Shown here: positions 14,516 through 20,205 of the stretch, piece by piece
Numbering within the stretch: position 1 is the first letter of the stretch
How the letters are laid out: the number at the start of each line of letters is the position of its first letter
Source: Patescibacteria group bacterium UBA6033
GTDB taxonomy: Bacteria; Patescibacteriota; Minisyncoccia; Phycocordibacterales; Phycocordibacteraceae
Direction of reading: 5' to 3'
DNA: 24,071 nucleotides
NCBI GenBank assembly: GCA_002429325.1
Contig: DIZH01000002.1
Span: 1 to 24,071, forward strand
Notes under the pieces: model-generated
The model's database searches: none
What the model was told of the DNA's origin: nothing
The model's input: the letters and a program-made list of their open reading frames with translations, nothing else
Made by a program: the position numbers and the translations under genes

Positions 14516-15276
14516 CCATACGGAACGAAACAGAGAAAGAGAACCTCATAGAGGGCGGCAAGCGGCTTGCGGCTGTCCTTCGGGCTTTGCGCGCTAAGGT
14601 CGCACCTGGCGTGACCACCGAAGAACTCGATGACTTGGCAGAGCAGATGATTCGCGATGGCGGCGATGACCCATGCTTCCTCGGGTATACCCCTGAGGGC
14701 GCGCAGCGGCCGTACCCGGCGACGCTCTGTGTCTCAATAAACGATGAGATAGTGCACGGCATCCCGAATGAGTCCGTGAAAGTGTTGAAGGAAGGAGATA
14801 TTGTCGGACTCGACCTAGGGCTTCGGCACGAGGGCATTATTGTGGATGCCGCAATCACGGTCCCGGTGGGGAAGGTCAGCGAAGAGAAAATGCGATTGAT
14901 GCGTGTGACGGAAGATGCGCTTACCGCAGGCATTGCCGCCGCGGTTCCTGGAAATCATGTGGGCGATATCTCTCATGCAATCGGCGAGGCAATCGAGCGT
15001 GCAGGGTTTAAGGTGGTAAAGGAGCTTGGCGGCCACGGCGTGGGCGATCTCGTACATGAGGAGCCATTCATTTCCAACTATGGCCATCCAGGTACGGGTG
15101 AATTGCTCGAAGAGGGCATGGTGCTCGCGCTTGAGCCTATATCGTCGGCTGGCAAAGCCGTCGTCGTGCTCGCACCAGACGGCTATACCTTCCGTACGAA
15201 GGATGGAAGCTCGAGTGCTCACTTCGAGCACACTATCTTGCTAGAGGCGCCTCGAGCGCGTATTATAACGGCATAA
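14512..15276 (+). CDS. map: methionine aminopeptidase, type I
   Basis: 254 residues. It removes N-terminal methionine from nascent proteins. The five metal ligands of the pita-bread fold can be placed: Asp101 (GLDLGL), Asp112 (IIVDAA), His175 (GGHGVG), Glu208 (LALEPI) and Glu239 (HFEHTI). The substrate-side His82 (IVHGIP) and His182 (LVHEEP) are also present. There is no N-terminal zinc finger or extension. It overlaps adk by 4 bases. The secY-adk-map order is widespread; infA, rpmJ, rpsM, rpsK and rpoA, which often follow, are not in this window. Confidence 0.95.
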   Translation: MTIRNETEKENLIEGGKRLAAVLRALRAKVAPGVTTEELDDLAEQMIRDGGDDPCFLGYTPEGAQRPYPATLCVSINDEIVHGIPNESVKVLKEGDIVGLDLGLRHEGIIVDAAITVPVGKVSEEKMRLMRVTEDALTAGIAAAVPGNHVGDISHAIGEAIERAGFKVVKELGGHGVGDLVHEEPFISNYGHPGTGELLEEGMVLALEPISSAGKAVVVLAPDGYTFRTKDGSSSAHFEHTILLEAPRARIITA

Positions 15277-15277
15277 C

Positions 15278-15300
15278 CGCCACCGGCGATTTTATTTTTA
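15278..15300 (+). promoter_or_regulatory. hairpin plus T-run just before ndk
   Basis: CGCC-ACC-GGCG followed by ATTTTATTTTTA, ending 5 bases before the ndk ATG. It is a small terminator-like element between map and ndk, of the same design as those before rpsS and rpsN. Confidence 0.45.
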
Positions 15301-15304
15301 AACT

Positions 15305-15889
15305 ATGGCTAATATAAACCCAAAAGAAGAGAGGACATATGTGATGGTGAAACCGGATGGCGTAAAGAAAGGTCTTATCGGGGAGATTATCAGGAGGTTT
15401 GAGCAGCGTGATCTGAAAGTCGTCGCTCTTGAAATGTTTCAACCGACTCTTGAAGAGATTGATAATCACTATCCGAAGGATGCGGTCTGGGTCAAACGTC
15501 TCGGCGAGAAGACTCTCGCGACATATGAGAAGTATCAATTTGATGCGATGGAAGACTTTGGCACAACAGTGCCTGAAGAGATTGGCCCTGAGATACGTAA
15601 ATGGCTCATCAGCTATATGGTTTCAGCACCTCTCGTAAAGATGATTGTTGAGGGTACTCACGCGGTAGATATGGTCCGTAAGATTTGTGGTCCGACGATG
15701 CCATACCAGGCTGATATGGGTACGATTCGTGGGGATTTTTCCAACGATTCGCCTGCGATTGCAAATGCTGAGAAACGCGCAGTAGCAAATCTTGTTCACG
15801 CGTCAGAGACTCCTGAAGAGGCGGTGCACGAAATAGAATACTGGTTTGGGAAGAAGACGATTCATAAATATAAACGGCACGGTGAGTAA
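15305..15889 (+). CDS. ndk: nucleoside diphosphate kinase with internal insertion
   Basis: 194 residues, about 45 longer than the usual 140-150. It transfers phosphate from NTPs to NDPs through a phosphohistidine. The N-terminal RTYVMVKPDGVKKGLIGEII, the RKICGPT segment, GTIRGDFSNDSPAIANAEKR and the catalytic His165 in NLVHASET are all present. The extra length lies mainly in about residues 58-100 (PKDAVWVKRLGEKT, YEKYQFDAMEDFG, IGPEIRKWLI), before the VKMIVEG strand. It is the last gene of the cluster, followed directly by a strong terminator. Confidence 0.93.
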   Translation: MANINPKEERTYVMVKPDGVKKGLIGEIIRRFEQRDLKVVALEMFQPTLEEIDNHYPKDAVWVKRLGEKTLATYEKYQFDAMEDFGTTVPEEIGPEIRKWLISYMVSAPLVKMIVEGTHAVDMVRKICGPTMPYQADMGTIRGDFSNDSPAIANAEKRAVANLVHASETPEEAVHEIEYWFGKKTIHKYKRHGE

Positions 15890-15924
15890 CTAAAAGCCCC
15901 GCAAATCGCGGGGCTTTTAGTTTT
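15890..15924. terminator. strong bidirectional terminator after ndk
   Basis: CTAAAAGCCCCGC (15890-15902) and GCGGGGCTTTTAG (15908-15920) are perfect 13-base complements around AAATC, with the T-run built into the 3' arm and more T after it. It closes the ribosomal transcript and insulates the RNA gene that follows. Confidence 0.9.
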
Positions 15925-15949
15925 CCACAGCCCTTCTTTCTGATGCGTG

Positions 15950-15955
15950 TATACT
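15950..15955 (+). promoter_or_regulatory. -10 box TATACT of the structured RNA gene
   Basis: TATACT (5/6), preceded directly by TG. The implied transcription start near 15962 coincides with the first base of the terminal helix at 15963. No good -35 was seen. Confidence 0.5.
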
Positions 15956-15961
15956 TGTAGA

Positions 15962-16135
15962 TGGAGCTGTTCTTGAAAACGCAACTTGCCGTTCTCTCGG
16001 GTACTCTGCAGTAAGGTCCTCCTGGTGAACTCCGCAAGGAGATCCGATGGTCACCGTTGCGAAACCCACTTGGCAAGATTAAGTTGCTATACGAGGACAG
16101 CCCCACGAAACAATCGCTCACAGGAGCGATTTTTT
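15962..16135 (+). ncRNA. probable stand-alone structured RNA (~174 nt), class unknown
   Basis: The boundaries are unusually clear: a TATACT box just upstream, a closing helix GGAGCTGTTCTTG (15963-15975) with CGAGGACAGCCCC (16092-16104) (12 of 13 paired, two G.U), then an intrinsic terminator. Inside, GCAACTT (15981-15987) pairs with AAGTTGC (16081-16087) and GGGT (15999-16002) with ACCC (16064-16067). GGTGA (16024-16028) can pair with TCACC (16051-16055) over a CTCC-GCAA-GGAG stem with a GNRA tetraloop (16030-16041). The bases 15980-15990 could instead pair with 16056-16061 or 16072-16077, so alternative folds exist. The size and long rod shape suggest 6S-like or SRP-like RNA, but the SRP tip motif and tmRNA and RNase P signatures were not found. 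Confidence 0.6.
16112..16135 (+). terminator. intrinsic terminator of the structured RNA gene
   Basis: AATCGCTC (16112-16119), loop ACAG, GAGCGATT (16124-16131), followed by TTTT. It is a textbook rho-independent terminator. Confidence 0.85.
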
Positions 16136-16146
16136 CGTATGCATCG

Positions 16147-16259
16147 CCGCGTATCTGATGCCTGCGAAACGTGCGGCGTCCGCGCTCGGCTTCGCGCGGC
16201 GCCTTACTCCCAGCTCGACAGCTTCCGAGCCAACACGTTTCTCGGCATCAGATACGCGG
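16147..16259. repeat. long inverted repeat 1 upstream of the beta-CASP gene
   Basis: The 16-base arm 16147-16162 is perfectly complementary to 16244-16259. After a small internal loop, GAAACGTG (16166-16173) pairs with CACGTTTC (16234-16241), and GCTCGG (16184-16189) with CCGAGC (16225-16230). The whole can fold into one 113-base hairpin. Short frames run through it on both strands: plus 16139-16279 (starting MHRRVSDACETC, 46 codons), plus from 16158, and a 14-codon minus frame. None is convincing by itself. No transposase or target-site duplication is obvious. Confidence 0.75.
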
Positions 16260-16264
16260 CCTCA

Positions 16265-16351
16265 CAATCAGCCGATTAAGCGAAAAATGAGAGTAAAGAC
16301 TTGGCCTTAGCGGCCTGGAGCGCGCTCATTTTTTGCTTAATCGGCTGATTG
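16265..16351. repeat. long inverted repeat 2 directly upstream of the beta-CASP gene
   Basis: 27-base arms (16265-16291 and 16325-16351) pair throughout with a single G.U (plus-strand RNA) at 16282/16334; as minus-strand RNA this would be an A.C mismatch. The loop is only 33 bases. On the minus strand a 17-codon frame (MSALQAAKAKSLLSFFA) begins in one arm and stops in the other, like the elements at 22344 and 23928. The element ends 19 bases before the start codon at 16371. Together with repeat 1 it fills the gap 16136-16370, where no ordinary gene is visible. Confidence 0.75.
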
Positions 16352-16358
16352 CATGTGT

Positions 16359-16364
16359 TACATT
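16359..16364 (+). promoter_or_regulatory. -10-like box TACATT before the beta-CASP gene
   Basis: TACATT, 6 bases before the ATG at 16371, within GTTACATTT, which is shared with the promoter region at 4633. It suggests a leaderless transcript starting downstream of the long inverted repeats. Confidence 0.35.
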
Positions 16365-16370
16365 TCCTTT

Positions 16371-17762
16371 ATGGCATTACATTTGAGTTTTTATGGAGCG
16401 ACAGGGAAGGTGACTGGTTCCAATTTTCTAGTTACAGGAGAGAAAGGGAAGATACTTATTGATTGCGGCATTGAGCAGGGAGCGGATTTTGCCGAGACCG
16501 AGGCCTACGGTCCTTTCCCCTACGATGTGAAAACTATCGATGCGCTGGTCGTCACACACGCGCATCTCGACCACGTCGGCCGCATACCGAAATTGGTGAA
16601 AGGTGGATTTACGGGAAAAATTTACATGACGCCGCCTACGCGCGACTTAGCAGAGCTCATCATGCGCGACTCAGTAGCGATTCTCGGAGGCGAGGCGTAT
16701 CGACTTGGAAAGGCTCCTCTCTATGAAGGAGAGGATGTCGATAAGGCTCTGTCGCTCATCGAGACACTCGACTATCATACTGAAAAAGAAGTTGCTCCAG
16801 GACTCTCAGTGTATTTGCGCAACACTGGGCACATCCTCGGCTCGGCGAGCGTGCGCATCAAAGGCGAGGATGGAACAGCGGTCGCACTCACGGGCGATAT
16901 CGGTAATTCGCCTTCGCCACTTCTTCCAGACTGGGAGCCAGTCACAGATGCCGATGCGATTCTCATGGAGAGCGTGTATGGCGACCGATTGCACCCGCCA
17001 CAGGCGGAGCGCCTCGCGACGCTCCGCGACACGCTCAAGCGCGCCATCGCGCGTGGCGGAACGATACTCATTCCTGCGTTCTCGCTCGAACGAACCCAGC
17101 TGATGCTTTACGAGCTCTCGAATTTCTTTCAGGCAAATGAGCTTCCAAAGATTCCGGTATATCTCGACTCGCCGCTCGCTATCAATGTGACGGCTGTGTA
17201 TGAAAAATGGGGAGCGACGTATTTCAAACCTGAGACAGAAGATGAGATGAGACGGGAGGGGAGTATCTTCGAATTTCCGTTCCTTAAGAAGACGTTGTCG
17301 CCAGAAGAGTCTCTCGCGATAGGTAAGGAGCCTAATCCGAAGATTATCATCGCAGGAGCAGGCATGAGCCATGGGGGCCGTATTGGCCGCTGGGAGGCGC
17401 GCTACCTACCCGACCCGACAACCACACTCATTATTGTGGGCTATCAGGCTCCTGGGACGCCTGGACGGCGCATGATGCAGGGTGCACCGAGCGTGCGGCT
17501 TGGTGGTACCGAGATACAGATAAAAGCCAAAGTGGAGAATCTCGAAGGCTGGTCAGCGCACGCCGACCGCGACGAACTCTTGAAGTTCGCCGAAGCATCA
17601 CTCGCCGAGAAGCGTCCAAAAGCCATTTTTACGGCGCTTGGCGAGCCGTCAGCCGAACGTTTCCTGGCTCAGCGCATTCACGACTATCTCGGTGAGCGCT
17701 CCATTGTCCCTGAGCTCGGCGAGACCTGGGAAATCACGAAAGAATCAGTCAAAAAGATTTAA
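16371..17762 (+). CDS. beta-CASP metallo-beta-lactamase ribonuclease (CPSF73/YSH1-like)
   Basis: 463 residues from MALHLSFYGATGKVTGSN; the in-frame ATG at 16353 would add six residues and overlap the promoter box. The metal-binding motif HAHLDH is at 63-68, with His154 (GHILGSAS) and Asp176 (TGDIGN). The beta-CASP part follows: PAFSLERTQLMLYEL, then GAGMSHGGRIGRW and the C-terminal SAHAD (395-399). This architecture belongs to the COG1236 RNA-processing exonuclease/endonuclease group, likely cytoplasmic. The substrate is not predictable. It converges with the pilin-like gene, leaving a 5-base gap. The long inverted repeats upstream could be targets of double-strand RNA processing, but this is an inference. 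Confidence 0.9.
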   Translation: MALHLSFYGATGKVTGSNFLVTGEKGKILIDCGIEQGADFAETEAYGPFPYDVKTIDALVVTHAHLDHVGRIPKLVKGGFTGKIYMTPPTRDLAELIMRDSVAILGGEAYRLGKAPLYEGEDVDKALSLIETLDYHTEKEVAPGLSVYLRNTGHILGSASVRIKGEDGTAVALTGDIGNSPSPLLPDWEPVTDADAILMESVYGDRLHPPQAERLATLRDTLKRAIARGGTILIPAFSLERTQLMLYELSNFFQANELPKIPVYLDSPLAINVTAVYEKWGATYFKPETEDEMRREGSIFEFPFLKKTLSPEESLAIGKEPNPKIIIAGAGMSHGGRIGRWEARYLPDPTTTLIIVGYQAPGTPGRRMMQGAPSVRLGGTEIQIKAKVENLEGWSAHADRDELLKFAEASLAEKRPKAIFTALGEPSAERFLAQRIHDYLGERSIVPELGETWEITKESVKKI

Positions 17763-17767
17763 AGATT

Positions 17768-18331
17768 TTAATACGTCAGTTGCACGACACAGAAACGGTT
17801 GCTTCCGCAGTCTAAGGGGCCGCAACACGCATAGGAACCCGCACCGCATAAACTGTCTGACGTGGGATTTATAGTTTCCGGTTCCCACACAATAAATGAA
17901 CCTGTAATTGGCGGCACGGGGTTCGTGCAGTGCCAGCTCTCAACCGAATTTGCAGAATAGATGTATCGATCGCCGACTGTACGTGTTTGATCGGGGTCAG
18001 CGGGTAAACTTGGCATATAGGGGGCTAAGGCATTTGTTAGAGCAGTATTGCCGTTAATGCCGGTCCCTCCTGAATTGTGCGTATAGCCCGTCCAGCACTG
18101 CTGCCCATCATTTAGTCCAAGACAGAAAAATCCCGATGCCAAAGGGTACGCCCCGTTGTGGTCATTGGCATATGCAGAAAACGCTCTTCGTAGCTGAGTC
18201 ACTTCTTCCAGTCTCATGGAGTCTCGAGCTCGTCCTCTCGCAGAACTCAAACTTGCTAGGACGACTGCAGAGAGAATACCGATGATGGCGATGACCACAA
18301 GAAGTTCAATAAGGGTGAATCCTCGTTTCAT
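17768..18331 (-). CDS. type IV pilin-like / type II pseudopilin-like protein
   Basis: 187 residues. The class III leader is clear: MKRG followed by FTLIELLVVIAIIGILSAVV, with predicted cleavage after Gly4 and Glu at mature position 5, then one hydrophobic alpha1 helix. The globular part has several cysteines (FFCLGLNDGQQCW, WHC, and a cluster CGAGSYACCGPLDC near the end), so it is probably disulfide-stabilised outside the membrane. The helix region SSARGRARDSMRLEEVTQLRRAF resembles GspG-like minor pilins. No prepilin peptidase or ATPase gene lies nearby. TATACT 7 bases upstream suggests a leaderless mRNA. Confidence 0.9.
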   Translation of the reverse strand: MKRGFTLIELLVVIAIIGILSAVVLASLSSARGRARDSMRLEEVTQLRRAFSAYANDHNGAYPLASGFFCLGLNDGQQCWTGYTHNSGGTGINGNTALTNALAPYMPSLPADPDQTRTVGDRYIYSANSVESWHCTNPVPPITGSFIVWEPETINPTSDSLCGAGSYACCGPLDCGSNRFCVVQLTY

Positions 18332-18338
18332 TCGAAAT

Positions 18339-18344
18339 AGTATA
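18339..18344 (-). promoter_or_regulatory. -10 box TATACT of the pilin-like gene
   Basis: TATACT on the minus strand, 7 bases before the ATG at 18331. It lies next to the rplT terminator (18350-18375), so the pilin gene has its own start signal. Confidence 0.4.
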
Positions 18345-18349
18345 TAACT

Positions 18350-18375
18350 AAAATCGCCCCTTTCGGGGCGGTTTT
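18350..18375 (-). terminator. terminator of the infC-rpmI-rplT operon
   Basis: On the minus strand AAAACCGCCCC (18375-18365) pairs with GGGGCGATTTT (18360-18350) around GAAA, an 11-bp stem with one wobble and the T-run in the 3' arm. It begins 3 bases after the rplT stop. Confidence 0.8.
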
Positions 18376-18378
18376 GGT

Positions 18379-18729
18379 TTATGCAGGAATCTGTTTGATG
18401 ATGCGAGCGAAGACTTCTGGGCGCTCTGAGGCAAATTCTGCGAGGACTTTGCGATCGAGTTCGAAACCGGTCTTCTTCAGCTTCGCGATGAACGAGCTGT
18501 AGGACTTGTGGCCATGCTCGCGGACGGCGGCATTGAGTCGGACAATCCAGAGTTGGCGGAACGCAGTTTTCTTGTCGCGGCGGTGCGCAAAAGCGTAGCG
18601 GCCGGCGCGCATGAGTGCCTCATGAGCATAGTTCAGCTTCTTGGAGCGGAGGCCACGGTAGCCCTTCGCTCTCTCGAGCATGTTCTTCTTGCGCTTCAGC
18701 GCCATTATGCCTCCTTTGATTCTTGTCAT
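18379..18729 (-). CDS. rplT: 50S ribosomal protein L20
   Basis: 116 residues, normal length. L20 is needed early in 50S assembly and in several bacteria represses infC-rpmI-rplT. The start MTRIKGGI aligns residue by residue with the usual MARVKRGV before the conserved AKGYRG, so the ATG at 18729 is correct. An AGGAGG string before the internal ATG at 18705 is coding sequence for KGG. FRQLWIVRLNAAVREHGHKSYSSF and LDRKVLAEFA are diagnostic. rpmI lies 22 bases upstream. Confidence 0.97.
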   Translation of the reverse strand: MTRIKGGIMALKRKKNMLERAKGYRGLRSKKLNYAHEALMRAGRYAFAHRRDKKTAFRQLWIVRLNAAVREHGHKSYSSFIAKLKKTGFELDRKVLAEFASERPEVFARIIKQIPA

Positions 18730-18751
18730 AGTAAGTTAGTTAGTACGGAAA

Positions 18752-18937
18752 TTATGTGCCCGGAAGGAAACGTCGCTGCACTTTCGCGGTGAGCGTGATG
18801 GCGACTGCGCGGCGCTTGCCGCTACGCTTAGAGCCGCTTGCCTTCGCATTGAAATGGTTCTGCCCCGCCTTGCGCGTCATGAGCTTACCCGTGCGCGTTA
18901 CGCGGATTCGTTTGGTATAAGATTTGTTGGTTTTCAT
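18752..18937 (-). CDS. rpmI: 50S ribosomal protein L35
   Basis: 61 residues. MKTNKSYTKRIRVTRTGKLM, then GQNHFNAKASGSKRSGKRR and the end RRFLPGT match L35 (normally about 65 residues). The ATG overlaps the infC stop as ATGA, indicating translational coupling. It is the middle gene of infC-rpmI-rplT. Confidence 0.95.
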   Translation of the reverse strand: MKTNKSYTKRIRVTRTGKLMTRKAGQNHFNAKASGSKRSGKRRAVAITLTAKVQRRFLPGT

Positions 18938-19515
18938 TTTGACTCAGTAGAATCAGCTACTGGCTGTGGTTTTTGTTCCTTTTCGCGCTTCGCTTGGGCT
19001 ATAAGATCTCGCTCGATGACCCCTGCAAACCCTTTCGGGCTCCTGACCACTGGCTCGGCGAGCTTATAGGCATAGGGAATGCGAGAAAGGAACTTCTCAA
19101 GACGGGTCTTGAGGAACTCCTCGCTCATTCCTTTGTAGCGGCCTTTGAGGAAGAGCTCAGCGCGTACTCGGTGGCCTTCGGCGAGCCATTCGGCCGCCTT
19201 ACGGGCTTTCAGCGCCATGTCGTTGTCTCCGGTGCCCACTTTGATCTGGACCTCCTTCGTTTCCGACACTTTTACCTTGGCTTTTGCTACCTTTTCCTTC
19301 TTGCTACGCTCGTATTCGAATTTACCATAATCCATGATCTTCGCAACGGGCGGGACCGCCGAGGGCGAAATCTCGATGAGGTCGCGTCCAGCGGTCTTTG
19401 CGGCTGCCAAGGCGGCTTCAAGCGAGAGTACTCCCAGGTTTTCCCCCTCTGCACCAATCACGCGCAACTCAGGCGCGTGTATTTCATTATTGATGCGGAT
19501 TCGGTCGGTAGCCAC
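18934..19515 (-). CDS. infC: translation initiation factor IF-3
   Basis: 193 residues. IF-3 binds the 30S subunit, prevents premature joining and checks the initiator codon. The N-domain starts RIRINNEIHAPELRVIGAEG, followed by VAKIMDYGKFEYERSKKEK at the linker, and the C-domain has KEVQIKVGTGDNDMALKARKA, then FLKGRYKGM. The C-terminal tail is Lys/Glu/Gln-rich. The start is GTG at 19515; no nearby ATG fits, and a non-ATG start is typical of infC. A TATATT box lies 13 bases upstream. The gene overlaps rpmI by 4 bases. Confidence 0.96.
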   Translation of the reverse strand: MATDRIRINNEIHAPELRVIGAEGENLGVLSLEAALAAAKTAGRDLIEISPSAVPPVAKIMDYGKFEYERSKKEKVAKAKVKVSETKEVQIKVGTGDNDMALKARKAAEWLAEGHRVRAELFLKGRYKGMSEEFLKTRLEKFLSRIPYAYKLAEPVVRSPKGFAGVIERDLIAQAKREKEQKPQPVADSTESK

Positions 19516-19528
19516 TGGAAGTGCCTAG

Positions 19529-19534
19529 AATATA
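19529..19534 (-). promoter_or_regulatory. -10 box TATATT of the infC operon
   Basis: TATATT on the minus strand with TTGCGC 18 bases further upstream. The transcript would have only a few bases before the GTG start of infC, so there is no room for the long L20-binding leader known from Bacillus. Confidence 0.45.
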
Positions 19535-19569
19535 GCATAAAAAGGCCCTCTAGCGCAAGGACAAAGAGA

Positions 19570-19620
19570 AACCGCCACATCGAGAGCAGGCCAGGGTGGG
19601 CGGCTCTCGGTGCGGCGGTT
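19570..19620 (-). terminator. terminator after the 170-aa gene, upstream of infC
   Basis: AACCGCC (19570-19576) pairs with GGCGGTT (19614-19620), and CGAGAGC (19581-19587) with GCTCTCG (19603-19609), with two more pairs between them. On the minus strand TTTCTCTTTGT follows. The stem begins at the stop codon of the upstream gene. Confidence 0.7.
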
Positions 19621-20132
19621 CAGGTCAGGAGGTCGACCTTGTTTGCTCGATCCTGACCCTGCATCCAGTTGTCGTAGGCGCGCGCGATGCACATGTCGGC
19701 AATGATGCCGGCAAGCATTCTGTCGAACCATGGCTGTAAACCAGAGCAGGTGACGACGATACCGCTGCGCTTCACGCCGCCCCAAAAGGGCGTGTCATTC
19801 GCGAACAGCAGATGCGGCATGATGTCGGTGCCGCCATCATTGCGATCATGCCAGAGCTGCAGGGCCTTGCATTGGGCGATTTCGTCGAACGGGTGCGGCC
19901 ATTCGTCCCGCTGGCCATAACTGAACTCGAAGATCGGATAGGGCTGCAGAGGATAGTTCGGCCACTTGCGTTCGTTGTCGGCGGCCATTGCCGGGACCAG
20001 CACGACGATATGGAACATCTGACGCTTGATCCGGTTCTGAAATGAATCAAGCAGAGTCTTGACGGCCATGTCGACGCATTCTCGGACGATGGTCTTCGGT
20101 AGGAATTTGGGCAACAGAAGATTTCCGGGCAT
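19620..20132 (-). CDS. uncharacterised 170-aa soluble protein
   Basis: Starts MPGNLLLPKFLPKTIVRE. The start is set by AAGGAGG (20137-20143) 4 bases before the ATG; an in-frame ATG at 20186 would ignore this site. Notable segments are MFHIVVLVPAMAADNERKWP, the aromatic stretch YPIFEFSYGQRDEWPHPFDE, QLWHDRNDGGTDIMP, TPFWGGVKRSGIVVTCSGLQ and WFDRMLAGIIADMCIARAYD. The charged and aromatic motifs (HDRNDGG, GVKRSGIVV) look like an active or binding site, and the layout suggests a compact alpha/beta fold. I cannot name the family. It has its own promoter and terminator. Confidence 0.75.
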   Translation of the reverse strand: MPGNLLLPKFLPKTIVRECVDMAVKTLLDSFQNRIKRQMFHIVVLVPAMAADNERKWPNYPLQPYPIFEFSYGQRDEWPHPFDEIAQCKALQLWHDRNDGGTDIMPHLLFANDTPFWGGVKRSGIVVTCSGLQPWFDRMLAGIIADMCIARAYDNWMQGQDRANKVDLLT

Positions 20133-20176
20133 TACGCCTCCTTGTGAATAGAGCAGGAACGGATTGTCCTGACGCG

Positions 20177-20205
20177 ACAGTAACACGAAGTCTTTATTGC
20201 GTCAA
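20177..20205 (-). promoter_or_regulatory. promoter of the 170-aa gene
   Basis: TTGACG (20205-20200, 5/6), exactly 17 bases, then TACTGT (20182-20177) on the minus strand. The -35 box overlaps the stop codon of the PLD gene. It gives a leader of about 40 bases containing the strong Shine-Dalgarno site. Confidence 0.5.

Noticed and set aside
15962..16135. Assignment of the structured RNA as SRP, 6S, tmRNA or RNase P
   Set aside because: The SRP tip motif, tmRNA tRNA-like ends and RNase P core motifs were not found; 6S cannot be excluded but has no firm sequence mark, so the class was left open.
15986..16279. 97-codon plus-strand frame
   Set aside because: It crosses the structured RNA and its terminator and the first long inverted repeat; more likely a chance frame in GC-rich DNA.
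16147..16351. Insertion sequence or complete mobile element
   Set aside because: No transposase frame, no clear target-site duplication, and the two repeats have unrelated arms.
18695..18729. Perfect AGGAGG before an internal ATG of rplT as the true start
   Set aside because: The upstream start gives residue-for-residue agreement with the L20 N-terminus; the string simply encodes Lys-Gly-Gly.
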